From contig CM068590.1 in the NCBI GenBank assembly GCA_035048485.1, forward strand, positions 12,818,494 through 12,882,493: DNA of 64,000 nt, read 5' to 3'. This DNA is from Pteria penguin (lineage: Eukaryota; Mollusca; Bivalvia; Pterioida; Pteriidae). This document shows positions 33,190-44,239 of the stretch, piece by piece. Each line of letters begins with the position of its first letter. Position 1 is the stretch's first letter. Below the pieces are notes generated by a model that did no database searches, was not told the DNA's origin, and was given only the letters and a program-made list of their open reading frames with translations. Made by a program: the position numbers and the translations under genes.

Positions 33190-33445
33190 CATCATGTGAA
33201 TTTACCTTAAATACAGATTTAGAGGTGGTTGAGAGACTGATTTCCTCTTTGTAGCTATTGACTACAGCATCTGTAACAGTGATGTATTGGCCAACATTTC
33301 CCTCAGTGGTTAGGTCTCTCCATAAGGAAACTTTGATTGTATCTGTTCGATCTTTTATGGTGATAGTTTTCACTTTAACTTCGTTCCCTCTTACACAGAC
33401 AGTACGCACCAATTCTTCCCAGAAAAGAAATTTTGTCTCTATCAA
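33190..33445 (-). pseudogene. OB-fold (RPA-like single-stranded DNA-binding) exon of element 2
   Basis: Minus frame ELVRTVCVRGNEVKVKTITI, KDRTDTIKVSLWRDLTTEGN, VGQYITVTDAVVNSYKEEIS, then LSTTSKSVFK and a donor AAG|GTAAAT near 33,205. The pattern (strand, D-x-T-x-T-I-K-V-S-L-W, then G-x-Y-I-x-V, then a strand rich in S/L/T) is that of an OB fold of the replication protein A large-subunit type, which binds single-stranded DNA. A likely acceptor precedes ELVRT. It is one exon of a multi-exon gene lying antisense within element 2. No host RPA1 features were seen, so I take it as element-borne. Confidence 0.65.
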
Positions 33446-33545
33446 ATATCATGTCCTACCTTTACAAGAATCTTTCTGTATCTCATATCACATCTTTAAC
33501 CTTTACAACGATCTTTCATTATTAAATATCATTTGTTTTACCTTT

Positions 33546-33675
33546 ACAATAATTTTTAAGACATTGAGAAATAGCATTGTAACCATTTATTCTACATTCT
33601 CCAGGTTTCCTCTTGATAAAAACTTTGTCTTGTTTCAAGCTGCATACTGCAACTTTTGCATTTATGGTCATGTAT
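33546..33675 (-). other. Probable exon upstream of the OB-fold exon
   Basis: Minus frame INAKVAVCSLKQDKVFIKRK then PGECRINGYNAISQCLKNYC ends in a donor AAAG|GTAAAA near 33,545. It is in the right order and strand to belong to the OB-fold gene. Family not recognised. Confidence 0.35.
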
Positions 33676-34080
33676 AATATGGCAACTCATGTATCAATCG
33701 ACATGCATAACATTGCACTCCTGTATCGTTCAATATCTGTGACATTTTGCAGCTCCTGTATAAAACGATATGTATGATATTGCAACTCCTGTATCAATCA
33801 ATATGTATAATCTTGCAACTCCTGTATCAATTAATATCTATGACATTTTGGAACTCCTGTGTCAATCGATATTTATTATTTATGATTTTGCAACTCGTGT
33901 ATTAATGGATATGAACGACTTTGCAACTCCTGTATCAATCGAAATGTATGATTTTGCAACTCCCGTGTCAATGGATATTTACATGTATGATATAAACTCC
34001 TGTATCAATTGTTATGTTAAGATATGAACTCGTGTATCATTCAATTGTACCACATAGCACCTCTGGTATCCATTGATATT
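33665..34080 (+). repeat. Minisatellite, ~33-bp unit, about 12 units
   Basis: Units vary around the consensus TATGATTTTGCAACTCCTGT followed by ATCAATCGATA. The frame through it (repeated MYDFATPVSI) is a by-product of a unit length near a multiple of three. It is not a CRISPR array: there are no unique spacers. Confidence 0.88.
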
Positions 34081-34700
34081 TTGGTACATGTATCATGTAT
34101 GGTAAAAAGACATACAAAAATTACAATCTGTATAAAATGAAAGTAAAAGTTTGTTTTGAATCGGAAAAAGTCTCAGCTTTATCCTTTGAAAAGCGTTAGT
34201 TGAATTAGTTCTGATGAAAATCTGCCATCATTTGAAATGTTAAATCCTTACTGCTTTTGTTCCTTTAAGTGTTTCTTTTTATTAATATCAATGACCCCGA
34301 ATAGTTTTAATACCTCCAGATATTTAAGCAAGGATTCTGTTGGATTAACAAGCAATGAATTCTATTGTATTTGACGTGGCCACGTTATATAAAGTCAATA
34401 TATGTACGACCTTCCCAGATCAAGTTTCGAGAAATTTACAATACTAATAAAACAGATCATACGCTCAAGTTAATATAAATACTGCAATGCTCTTTCATTG
34501 ATCCCATATGCCGATAACGATTGATCATAATGTCGACATTGAATTTGATGTAAATCTACGGTACCCTAAATTTATGCCCAACTCATTTACTGTATGATTA
34601 AAGAAGACTTAAATTAATAGATCCTTTATTTGCTTGAATATTATGGATATTTATCCAGACATCGTTTTGAAAAAAAAATCAAAACAACGTAATTGTGGCG

Positions 34701-35370
34701 CTCACTAAAACTAGCACGCGGACTTGAGAAAGTCCGACTTGAAAATGAAAAATAGTGATATCTCTAAAAGTTCGAAATATTTCATTGTGAAACTTTCTAC
34801 AGACATTGTAATTGAGATATTTATTCTTATCAATACCAGATATTCACAATTTAAGTCCTAAATTTATCATTTGAGGCACTAATCTGTTACAAACTCACTA
34901 AAACTAGTACGTGGACTTTGACGGCCGACTTGGGATGTCAAGACGAATATTTGTCTAACTTCAATAAATAACAACATAAACTTAATTGTTATGAATACAT
35001 GTAGTGTAAGTGTAAAGAAATGTAAATACTTTTTGTTTATGCGTAAGGACATATTTATCGGCGATAAAGCAAGGTTTATTTACCTTGTGTGACAGCGGTA
35101 TCGATCACCAGGAAAAGCCAACTTCGGTTTAAAACGGACGTGTACGGCGGACCGGAGAACTAGAACTAGTACGCGGACTTCTACGTCCGACTTGGGAATT
35201 TAATTTGAATTAACTATATAAAGATATTTTCTATTTATTTCCATATCATAACAAGAAATTTAAATATTTTAATGATATAATTAATTGCCATATCTAGTGA
35301 AATATTGAAACATCTTGTATTGTGGTAGAGGCGGTCCAACACAACAAGTCCGACTTCGCTTTTCAGACGG
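34701..35370 (+). repeat. Dispersed hairpin motif, three copies plus a partial
   Basis: A ~35-40-bp motif, ACTAAAACTAGCACGCGGAC then a short loop and GTCCGACTTG, recurs at 34,701-34,740, 34,894-34,934 and 35,162-35,197, with a partial copy (AAGTCCGACTTCGC) near 35,345. The best copy contains the inverted pair CGGACTT/AAGTCCG. The spacing is irregular (about 190, 268 and 180 bp). Confidence 0.7.
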
Positions 35371-35399
35371 AATCGTTAACACTATTAACATAATAAAAT

Positions 35400-36320
35400 C
35401 AAGCTGTAATTAAAATTAATTGAGGCATTATGACCATTTTTAAAACAATGTTACACCTTAGGCTTTATCTACTTCTTATCCGCAGTTAAACATGGTCGTG
35501 AAAATGGTTGTCTTCATCGCATGAAATAGTTTATAGCCAATATATATTAATTATTCTTATCATCACAATTTGTAGCATTTATTTGGGTAGGACTAGAAAG
35601 TACAAGACTTTTTAGGGGAAAATTAATGTTTTCCTTTGATTCAAGTTATAGTTAGGAAGACTGATATATGCATCCTTGCGATAAATAGGCAGATGACTGT
35701 GGTCAAATGATACGAAACTAATTATGATACAATGATAAATATGCCTGAATCTTGAACTTGCGATAATCCAGAGTTGTCCGAATGACTTTAAGCAGTTTAT
35801 TGTTTATCAATCAAAGGAAATTCGGAATATCAAACTTTTTATTTCTAAATCAAAATTTAAAAAAAAGTATTTCCAATGTTGTTTAGCCTATATATTACGG
35901 AAATGGGCAAATTTGTCATTACAATGAGTATATAAGTGCCGCTTCTGTGTCTACCCTGCCGTTTCTGTGTTTAGGTGCCGTTTCGGTGTTTCGTTTCACC
36001 CACGCTATGTTTGACCTACTTTCCGTAGTGTGTCGGGTTTGATAAATTTATAACAACAGACTATCTACAAACATCGTTAGACAGGTAGGATAGAGACAAA
36101 TTAAATAACTAATCTATTAATCAAATATTATCATGTATCGTAAGTTGAAAAGGTATACTCTACAATACAGTCCCGACTACTGTACTGTACAGACGCCTGT
36201 GAACGTACATTCGTGCCGTGTTGACACGTTATATATTATTTGTGAGATGATTTATTTATATTCTTTAAATAGCGGATAGCATGCAAGCCTGAAAATTAAG
36301 CATGTAGAGCATACCTTCTT
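35400..36320. other. No recognisable gene
   Basis: Interior of element 2. No exon or repeat could be supported. Confidence 0.4.
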
Positions 36321-36324
36321 GTCC

Positions 36325-36384
36325 CTTGTTGTAAACTTTCTCTTCTCGATCTTTAGCACGTCCTTTTCTTTCGATGTAAACAAC
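36325..36384 (-). other. Possible 5' exon in element 2
   Basis: Minus frame VYIERKGRAKDREEKVYNKG followed by a donor GAAG|GTATGC. It is highly basic and acidic and lies near the right arm, where a first exon of the minus-strand gene would be expected. No start codon is evident. Confidence 0.25.
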
Positions 36385-36399
36385 ACGCGTAGTGATGTG

Positions 36400-37149
36400 T
36401 AAGATCACGTGGTCACAAGAAATTAAATCTATAGCTCGCTAAAGTACTGGTGAATACCATATTACACATTACAGAATATGTAATTCAATTCATATAACTC
36501 TAAAGGAATATGTTATTTCAAGATGTTTTTCTATAATTATGGTTAACATGCCGGTACTATATTTTTGGAATGCGCGCAAGTAGATGTTCAGAATAAATGG
36601 TTGAAATATAGAGTAGTGCTGTGTCTTATTTTCAATTTCCAGTTTTTGGTAACTATACGAGTTGGATTGAAAAATCCAGCTCGTAAAAATGTTTTGTTTT
36701 TGGATAAAGGATTTTTAATACGTTTGAGTTTGACAAAGACAATACTTCTAGCGAGATTTGCATAAATAGAATAAAATAAAAGTTTTTATAGATGCACACT
36801 CACAAAGAAGATCTTTATCATCTTAAGATTATAATCAATTTAAACAAATAAATATGTATAAAGATCAACACATGATATGATGATGATTAGTACCTCTTCT
36901 CTGTTGAATTAGCATAATGGACTTGTACAATTAGTACATCTTGTCGAACTACAATACATTTTAGACATTTGCTACGTCTACTACATCCACAACAATTCTG
37001 TCAATTGAATATATATACAAAAAGTATATATATTTGTATATATATAAATTCTATATATAGTGTCTTTTATTATTGAAAATATTTCAAAATATTTAAATAA
37101 ACAAATACAATTCTTGTGCCACACACGTGTACGAATTAATTTAATTCAG
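36400..37149. other. No recognisable gene
   Basis: AT-rich, with interrupted TATA runs at about 37,010-37,060. No supported gene. Confidence 0.4.
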
Positions 37150-37753
37150 ATTTAGTGATACATGTCCATCTTACTTAGTTTTATCGAACACTCTTTTTGA
37201 AAACCGGAAATGGAAACATCGTGTATTGATAAATCGAGCATGGGAATAATACTGTTATATTTTGATTGACAGACAGGACAAAGGGCAAACTGTGTAAGTA
37301 ATAAATTTACTAATATTAACTCGTTCGTGAAACCCTTCGGTTAAATACATTTACTACGAAAATGTCTTGTAAAATGAAATTTATCTGGAATATGGGGATA
37401 TTTGATAGGAATGCTTTCTGTTCTTCATTTGAATTATGTATAATTGATCAAATAGTGCATGAAACATATCCTCTATCACCGAATTTATATCTTCAGCTGA
37501 TTTCTCTATAGTGTCAACTATCGAACTGTCACGGTACATGCACACCGAGATTTCCTTTTGTACCCCCGATGACAGCGATGTACATGGATATTGGGTCACT
37601 CGGCTCGGCTGATTGACCATACATAAGTCACAATGTCTCTATAGTTTATATTTAGCTGGGAACGGAAATTGCCAGATCTATTTCTGGCAATTTCCGTTCC
37701 CCAAAAATTTAGATAACGTCACCCATGTTTAAATAATCAGAGCTCAGCTTTAA
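37150..37753 (-). repeat. Right inverted arm of element 2
   Basis: Reverse complement of the left arm with the blocks listed there. It lacks MITE-2 and keeps the single TTAA empty site at 37,316-37,319. The terminal GAGCTCAGCT abuts TTAA at 37,750-37,753. It contains a near-perfect inner hairpin GGAACGGAAATTGCCAGA / TCTGGCAATTTCCGTTCC at 37,660-37,700. Confidence 0.88.
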
Positions 37754-38557
37754 TAAATGTATTGAAATAGAAAGAAATAATGCATAAAGGCTTTTACTGA
37801 ATAACCAAAACAAAAAATTTGAGCAAAATAAAGAAAGACATACAGATTGCTTTAGTGAATCCGCCTGTATATACATAGTTCACACCATTTAAAGTAAAGA
37901 TATTGTTTTGAGGTAACCCCAAGTTGACAAATATCGAGATCAAATAAAGAATGAGGTTTTCAACGAAATTTAGCAACGTTTTAACGTAGTTTGATAGAAA
38001 AATGTGATTATTTACAAATGTTAAGTGGTTGATATTTTATCATTAATACTAGCTTTGTTTATATAAAAAATGTTGAATCTTTTTACCATACAATTCTTAG
38101 TCAGAGGAAATTCATAAAAGTGCTTGCGAGACATTTCGAGTATGAACACATAAATAATAATGTGTCCCTTTGTGGATGGTGTTAGATTATCAAGTTTTAT
38201 ATTAATTCATAAATAGGAGAGTACTGACCGTTCTTCAGTTTTGTTTTTTTTTTTTTACAAATCTTCTAGATTCAACGATGATGTCATTGTTGTCATTGAT
38301 GACGTAACGTCTTCACTCGGTTCCGGGTTTAGTTTTCCGTTCGCCACACAATTGCAAGGAAAAATCCAAATTTGGTACCTAAAATGGCTGAGTAGTTTCA
38401 CTAATACACAAGCCCCCCCCCCAAAAAACCTCATAATTAATAATAGATTTAAATTTGTTTCTTATTTGTTTGTTGGTTTTTCATCTTTTTTCTTTTCGGG
38501 GGAGGGAGTGGGAAAGGAGCGGAAAATAATCAGTATCTCAAATCTCTCTCTCTTTCA
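37754..38557. other. No recognisable gene
   Basis: No gene or identifiable repeat. Homopolymer runs lie at 38,244-38,258 (T) and 38,412-38,425 (C/A). Confidence 0.4.
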
Positions 38558-38815
38558 AGCCGGCGTGGCCTAGTGGTATCGCCATCGTCTCCTGATCGGG
38601 AGGCCGGGGTTCGTGTCCAATTCTGGTCATGCCGGTGTCCTGTCTTTCGGATGAGACTGTAAAAACCGAGGTCCCGTGTCACGGTAGGCGTGGCACGTAC
38701 AAAATCCCTCACTACTTCGAGTGGGTCCGTTGCAAAGGTCAAAATTTGTATGCCATGCATCAGGCAGATGCCGTCACCACATATGTCAAATAATCGTGGT
38801 GTTAGGTTAAACAAA
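38558..38815 (+). mobile_element. SINE-B, full length
   Basis: Head AGCCGGCGTGGCCTAGTGG, mutated B box GGTTCGTGTCC, body GATGAGACTGTAAAAACCGA and GCAGATGCCGTCACCA, tail GTTAGGTTAAACAAAAATC. TCAAATCTCT occurs on both sides as a likely target duplication. Confidence 0.9.
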
Positions 38816-39102
38816 AATCAAATCTCTTTTCTAATATTCATGAAAATTCTTTCACAGTTGAAGCCCTAACAGGACCAGGAAATAGTATAAATGTGTAATT
38901 AAATATAAATTAAGTCCTCTGCAATCATTTAAAATTTATTATACAGGGAAAATAACTAGAAGTGACCAAAAGGTCAGAGTTCAAAGAAAAATTCATATTA
39001 TAAGTGACATTAATATATATATAATGTCTCTAATCACGACAGTGTGAGTATGTGCAAAAAGGGATGGAAGATTGCATTTCCTGTATGAAGTAATGATTTT
39101 TG

Positions 39103-39104
<2 letters not shown>

Positions 39105-39138
<34 letters not shown>

Positions 39139-40230
39139 ATTGTGATCAATCACCGTCCGTCGTCCGTCGTTAACTTTTCACATTTTCGACTTCTCCAGAA
39201 CCATTGAACAGAATTTGATGAAACTTGATAAGCATGTAGTACTCATGGTCCCCTACAAGTGTTGTTGTTTTTCGTCCGGATTCATCAACAGGTGGCGCCA
39301 CCACAGGCAAAAGTAGGTCAAAGAGGGTACCCTCCTTTGACAAACTTCTTCTTCAGACCGGGGGCATACAGAGACAAACCGAATGCATAGGAATGATCTA
39401 GAGGGATGTGTGAAGAAGTGTTGTTATTTTTGACGTTTTTTTTTGTACTTGGTAGTTTTAATGCAGATGGATTTTTATGAATTTTTTAAGACTTTCAAGA
39501 AAAAGGGGGGTGGGATAATTGGTATAAACATTTCACAGTTTGAACTTTTTCTTCGGAACCACATGCTGGAATTCAATGAAACTTGGCATGCATCAAATAC
39601 TCAAGGTCCCCGACAAATGTGGTCATCTTTGTAAGGATCCATGAACAGGTGGCACCACCACATACAAAAGTAGGTCACAGAGGGTACCCTCCTTTGACAA
39701 ACTTCTTATTCAGATCGGGTGCATACAGCGACAAACCGACTGCATAGGAATGATTTAGAGGCATATGGGAAGAAGTGTTGATATTTTTGGTTCCATTCCG
39801 AAATCAAATTTTTGACGTTTTTTCATTTTTATTTTGGACTTTGTTATTTTAATGCATTAAAGAGTTATTATTTTCTTTTAGTAAACATTGATGCATTCAT
39901 TTGGTTTCATTTAATCATTTCTATGGTAAGGAATGCTGGTGCGAAGGAATTTTTTCAATATCTCGATTTTTGAATTTTTTTATGAATTTTTTAAGACTTC
40001 CAAGAAAAGGGGGGGGGGGGGGGGACAATTTTTCATATCTTCAACTTGATCTACAGAACAACTTGAAGGATTGTGATAAAACTGGGTAGGATGCAAGTAC
40101 TCATAGTCCTTTTCAAAGGTTTTTGTTTTTTGTGCGGATCAGTCAGCAGATGGCGCCACTACAGGCAAAAGTAGGTCACAGAGGGTACCCTCCTTTGACA
40201 AACTTCTTTTTCAGACTGGAGGCATACAGT
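39105..40230 (+). repeat. Composite repeat R1, copy 2
   Basis: Closely follows copy 1 at 21,717-22,985: the same start TTTTTAGCTCACCTGAGCC, the same internal GTAGGTCA.AGAGGGTACCCT recurrences (about 39,315, 39,671, 40,172) and the same poly-G run (40,009-40,024). A segment of about 200 bp present near 22,050-22,250 is missing near 39,430-39,470. It is truncated at GGCATACAGTG near 40,230. Confidence 0.88.
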
Positions 40231-40296
40231 GAAATATAATAATGACTTGGTATGCTCATAGAATATCGCCAGCCTCAGCTGTAACTACATGGCCAA

Positions 40297-40338
40297 AGGT
40301 TGGTTGGTTTGTTTGTGTTTTACATCGCTTTCTACAGT
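40297..40338 (-). mobile_element. SINE-A tail fragment
   Basis: GGTTGGTTGGTTTGTTTGTG followed by TTTTACATCGCTTTC is the reversed SINE-A end only. It ends where repeat T4 begins. Confidence 0.65.
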
Positions 40339-41045
40339 TTTTAGCTCTACTGGTCTTGACCAGTCGAGTTGATGCGATAGCCCACCGTCCATTGTCCGGC
40401 CGTAAACAATTTGTTTCTTCTTGTTCTCTGAAGGTATATATCCTAAAGACCTAATTATGGTCTCATCTTGTTGGGTAGGTGGTCTAGTTGTTCATGTGCA
40501 ATTTTAGTCCAGTCCAGACCTCTAACGGCCCAACAAAGGGGCGTGGTCCCAAAATCTTGTTCCCTTTTATCTGATGGTATATGTCAGAGAGATTTAATTA
40601 TGGTCTTGTCTTGTTAGGTAGATGATCTAGTTGGGGAGTGGTCCCAAAATCTTGTTCCCTCTTCTTTTCTCTAGGTATATATCCTATAGACCTAATCATG
40701 GTCTCATTTTGTTGGATAGGTGGTGTAGTTGTGAATGTGCAATTTTGGTCCGGTCCGGACCTCCTGGGCCCCCACAAAGGGGCGTGGTCCTGAAATCTTG
40801 TTCCCTCTTCTTTTCTTAAGGTATATGTTCCAGAGACCTAATTATGGTCTCATCATGTTTGGTATGTGATGTAGTTGTGCATGTATAATTTGGGTCCGGT
40901 CCGGACCCCCTGGTGTCCCACAAAGGGGCACGGTCCCAAAATCTTGTTCCCTCTTCTTCTCTGATGGTATATGTCCATGAGAACTAATTATGGTCTCATC
41001 TTGTTGGGTAAGTGGTCTAGTTGTGCATAAGCAATTTAGGTCTAG
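40339..41045 (+). repeat. Tandem repeat family T4, ~145-bp units
   Basis: The phrase GGTCCCAAAATCTTGTTCCC recurs at about 40,546, 40,641 and 40,931, with GGTCCTGAAATCTTGTTCCC at 40,786, giving spacings of about 95 (a shortened unit), 145 and 145. Units also share CTAATTATGGTCTCATCTTG and GGTCCGGTCCGGACC. Confidence 0.85.
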
Positions 41046-41046
41046 T

Positions 41047-41165
41047 CCGGTTGGTTGGTTGGTTAGTTGATTAGGGTTTTACGTCGCTTTCAACAATATT
41101 TCAGTCATATCGCGACATGGAAGCAGGTTACCAACCTCTTAAACATAGTGGCGCAATCTGGGAAG
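41047..41165 (-). mobile_element. SINE-A lacking its tRNA-like head
   Basis: The reversed tail and body (GGTTGGTTGGTTAGTTGA, TTTTACGTCGCTTTCAAC, CATGGAAGCAGG) are present up to CGCAATCTGGGAA. The B/A box region is missing, although a minus-oriented SINE-A should continue there. It is inserted in or at the edge of repeat T4. Confidence 0.85.
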
Positions 41166-41410
41166 AAATTTCATCATATTTTTACATCATGGTGAGAATT
41201 TTTACTTTTCGGGTTCATCCGATTTATTGTTTCAGAGTTGTGGGTCTTAAATTTCCTTTAAATGTGTAATGCTATGGAACCCAATAGCTTTACTTGGCGT
41301 CTAAAGATTTCTACCATATTTAAACATCATGATAAAATTATGGAGAGGAAGCTGCTTTTCGCTTTTCAGATTTATCCGTTTTGTCGTTACAGAGTTATGG
41401 GACTTTGATT
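41166..41410. other. Repeat-like sequence, unclassified
   Basis: Two diverged units share CATCATATTTTTACATCATG / CCATATTTAAACATCATGA and TTTTCGGGTTCATCCG / TTTTCAGATTTATCCG, about 145 bp apart. No gene. Confidence 0.5.
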
Positions 41411-41612
41411 TTTAGCTCAAGTGACCTATTGTCATACTAGATTGCCCGTCGTTTGTTCATTAACTTCTTGACATATTCAACTCCTCTGAAACTACTGGGC
41501 AGAATTCATTGAAAATTTACATGCTTGTTCCTCAACATGCATACAAATTTTGCCCTTCGTTTCATCTAGCTGTTCAGGTGAGCGATATAGGCCCATTTGG
41601 GCCTCTTGTTTG
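41411..41612 (+). repeat. Composite repeat R1, short diverged copy
   Basis: Start TTTTTAGCTCAAGTGACC and end TTCAGGTGAGCGATATAGGC then GGCCTCTTGTTT match the ends of R1 at 23,700-23,745, with only about 200 bp between. It suggests that R1 ends are conserved while the core varies. Confidence 0.75.
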
Positions 41613-41659
41613 AATTTCTTACACATTTGTAGTCCTAATTATTACTATGTCTCTGTCTT

Positions 41660-43035
41660 CAATATAGCTTCAACAGCAACTCTACCATGTGTAGCCAATT
41701 TAACAGTTAAAGAAGGTAACTATTATGGCGATTTTTAGTACAGTTTGAAAATTAAATGCTACTCTGTCGTAAATTTTTCTGTAGGTCTATATAAACCACA
41801 CCGGAATCCTCTGTATGACATTCAGTTCCGTATCCAGTGCTATATATCTCATTTGAATTTTGTTTTTCTTGTTGGCCTCCAAAGTAAATCCATTAGTATC
41901 CAATGTTACAGATGTAAATGATACATTAACACAAGGTATCAATTTGATTTTGCAAATTTATTTCAAAGAATTTTACTCAGTTTCATTTAAGTTACAATTT
42001 TAATATTATATTATGTAACTTGACATACACCAGTTAAATTATGAAAAATTATATGTATCAGTTCGAACTAGAGCTGTCCTATTGGGACAAATATTCCCTG
42101 TGGCAACAAATTTGTGAAAATGAGAGTAAGTAAACAGCATTTTGTTTCTCATATTTTAAAATCTTATTTTGTACAGAATTCTGCCATGTCATCTATCATT
42201 ATCACTAGTGTAATGATATAAATGTTTCATAATTTCAATTTACAGATGATGTCTCAAAATCTACCAACATTAAAGAACTTACAACAAAGATACAAAAGAT
42301 TCGAGTTGTATCCATTATTGTTTATCTTAACATTATACAATCAGTTGATTCTACGAGGGCAATACGTTGAAATGATGACCCGTGGCCTGGCTTGCACCCG
42401 AAATGGTCTAATCTGAGGAGAGGATATTTTGGGGTATGTCACTCATCGAGTTCTTCCACTTGTTTCGGTAAAATTGTCGATAATGAAAAGGAGAAGATTA
42501 CATCCCCAAAATAACCCCATCTGGAGTTTTAATACTTTACATGTACATCATGCTCATATAAAGATATCAATTGTAGAATTTAATTTTATCTCCTTGTTAT
42601 AAAGACACACAACAAAAAAAAACTTCAGTGGCTACAAGAAGTTCATTGTGGCTAAAGTAAATTCAGTTTTTGTAATAAAATGTGTGTATGAAATTTGATA
42701 TGTGCTTTAATGACCAATTAGGTTCATTGATAAAGATAAACACAATGTATTAATGCATGTATTAAAGATGTATGAAATAATTATTTTAAGGTCATGAACA
42801 AAAGGAGGCAGAGTCAACTAAATCAGCACAAACTGACTACCTAGCACTGAAAAAATCAAAAACTGGAAAATGATAAAGAGTATAGACGAAGGAAACTTGA
42901 AATGTGGGAAGAAATGTTGAATTTAATGAGGAAGACTACAGCTGCTGTTGAACATTTATCTAATGGAAATGAGATCGACATGTTTTCTAATAATGTTTCA
43001 GTGACTCCTGTTACTGAATTTTCAATAGGTGGGTA
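41660..43035 (+). other. Cluster of exon-like segments, unknown gene
   Basis: Several short coding-like stretches have plausible borders: about 41,667-41,715 (STATLPCVANLTVKE, donor GTAACT); about 41,880-41,934 (VNPLVSNVTDVNDTLTQ, donor GTATCA); 42,246-42,360 (DDVSKSTNIKELTTKIQKIR, acceptor TTTACAG); and 42,790-43,026 (acceptor TTTTAAG, RRRKLEMWEEMLNLMRKTTA, AVEHLSNGNEIDMFSNNVSV, donor GTGGGT). The last resembles the coiled C-terminal part of Myb/SANT-type DNA-binding proteins. Stops interrupt the second half of the 42.2-kb frame and the start of the 42.8-kb frame. It may be a host gene fragment or a transposon accessory gene. Confidence 0.35.
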
Positions 43036-43744
43036 ATATCTATGTTTTCTTAAATAAAATTTTGATTAGTAATTGTCAAATTGACATTGTACCACCCGAA
43101 TGCCTTACCAAGAGTTGTTTTCCCTGGTATTTAAAAGTACGAAAACCTTAAACCACAAAGTTATTAGGATAATTCCCATAGGTCTCAATATTACGAACAT
43201 CAATTACCAACTTTATCAGTGGAAAACATCATTTTATAAAATGTTAAAATCCATTTTATAAAATGCTGCAAAATGATATCTTTTAAAAGATAATCCCCTT
43301 TCGCAAAAAAGCGGAGAGTTGTCAACACCTGAAAAGAATTCATATACCTTTTATCAGAATTTTATCACACTTTAACAAAATGTTATTTAGATTATTGGCT
43401 TTTGTACCAAGGTCACTCAAAGTCATCTCTGATGATTTCAGAAATGTTATTTAGGGTAAGGGCTTGTGGGCAAAGGTCACTCAAGGTCATTTCTGATCGG
43501 TCAATGTCACTTATTAATGAGGACTTAAAGTACCATGAACTACGTGTACTTACATCTCCTACACCTTTCATCCAAATGTTTTACAAGATGCTTTCGGACA
43601 AATGTCAAGATCAATGTGAAAGTAAGACATTTGTGATCATTTATGAAAGGTCAGGGTCACTCATGAAAATAGAAAGGGTATCAGAATAGAATTTGATTTA
43701 TAAAAAAAAAAGAAAGTGTTGAAGGAAAGTATTTGCTGATGTGG
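43036..43744. repeat. Degenerate repeat-rich sequence
   Basis: AAGGTCACTCAAAGTCATCT and AAGGTCACTCAAGGTCATTT recur about 60 bp apart near 43,409 and 43,465, with a further AGGTCAGGGTCACTCAT near 43,650. No coding exon could be supported; the + frame at 43,402-43,689 follows the repeat. Confidence 0.45.
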
Positions 43745-43960
43745 GACTAATCAGAATATTGTTGTTCTTGGCATACACCATAGCAGCTACATGTATATCC
43801 TATGCCCCTACCATTAATCAAGGTTACTTGTTAACTAGAGCTTCCACTCAGAAAAAAATATATCTTTAGGTAAATTGCTGTTCTTGACATGCACCATAGC
43901 AGCTACAGGTATATCCTATTCCTTTAACATTAATAAAGGTCACTTTTTAACTCATCCATC
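43745..43960 (+). repeat. Direct repeat, two ~117-bp units
   Basis: Near 43,758 and 43,872: TTCTTGGCATACACCATAGC and TTCTTGACATGCACCATAGC, each followed by AGCTACA.GTATATCCTAT and ATTAAT.AAGGT.ACTT. Confidence 0.75.
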
Positions 43961-44071
43961 AGTTTTACTGATTTTTTTTGGTATATAGCTTGAGTCATCA
44001 ATTTCCTGCATTATAAGTATAACTGCCGTTCAGGACGCATACATCAGTTTCACTGATACTGTTGTTTTGTT

Positions 44072-44239
44072 GGGGCAGGCGTGGTGTAGTGGTTAAGCGC
44101 TTGGCTTGCGGCGCCGACGATCCGGGTTCGATTCCCGGATTGCGCCACTATGTTTAAGAGGTTGGTAACCTCCTGCTTCCATGTCGCGATATAACTGAAA
44201 TATTGTTGAAAGCGACGTAAAACACTAATCAATCAACCA
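44072..44239 (+). mobile_element. SINE-A, full length, best preserved
   Basis: Head GGGGCAGGCGTGGTGTAGTG, B box GGTTCGATTCC, body TTAAGAGGTTGGTAACCTCC, tail GAAAGCGACGTAAAACACT and AATCAATCAACCAA. A perfect 14-bp duplication ACTGTTGTTTTGTT lies at 44,058-44,071 and 44,240-44,253. It is a good reference copy for the family. Confidence 0.95.

Larger units (their letters stand above)
27220..37753. mobile_element. Element 2: ~10.5-kb TTAA-flanked inverted-repeat element
   Basis: TTAA at 27,220-27,223 and at 37,750-37,753 bracket mirror-image ends AGCTGAGCTC and GAGCTCAGCT. Inverted homology then continues for hundreds of bases on both sides (see arms). TTAA flanks suggest a TTAA-target superfamily such as piggyBac or Kolobok, but no transposase was found. 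The interior holds a minus-strand OB-fold gene remnant (32.5-33.7 kb) and possibly its 5' exon (36.3 kb). Insertions into it include MITE-2, SINE-B, SINE-A and an AC microsatellite, which account for part of the length. Confidence 0.68.

Noticed and set aside
33665..34080. CRISPR-like array
   Set aside because: Units are contiguous and vary by substitution with no unique spacers, and the genome is eukaryotic. It is a minisatellite.
21717..40230. R1 copies at 21.7 and 39.1 kb as LTRs or arms of one large element
   Set aside because: The intervening 16 kb contains element 2 and no gag-pol genes, and further R1 copies exist at 23.07 and 41.4 kb, so they are dispersed repeats.
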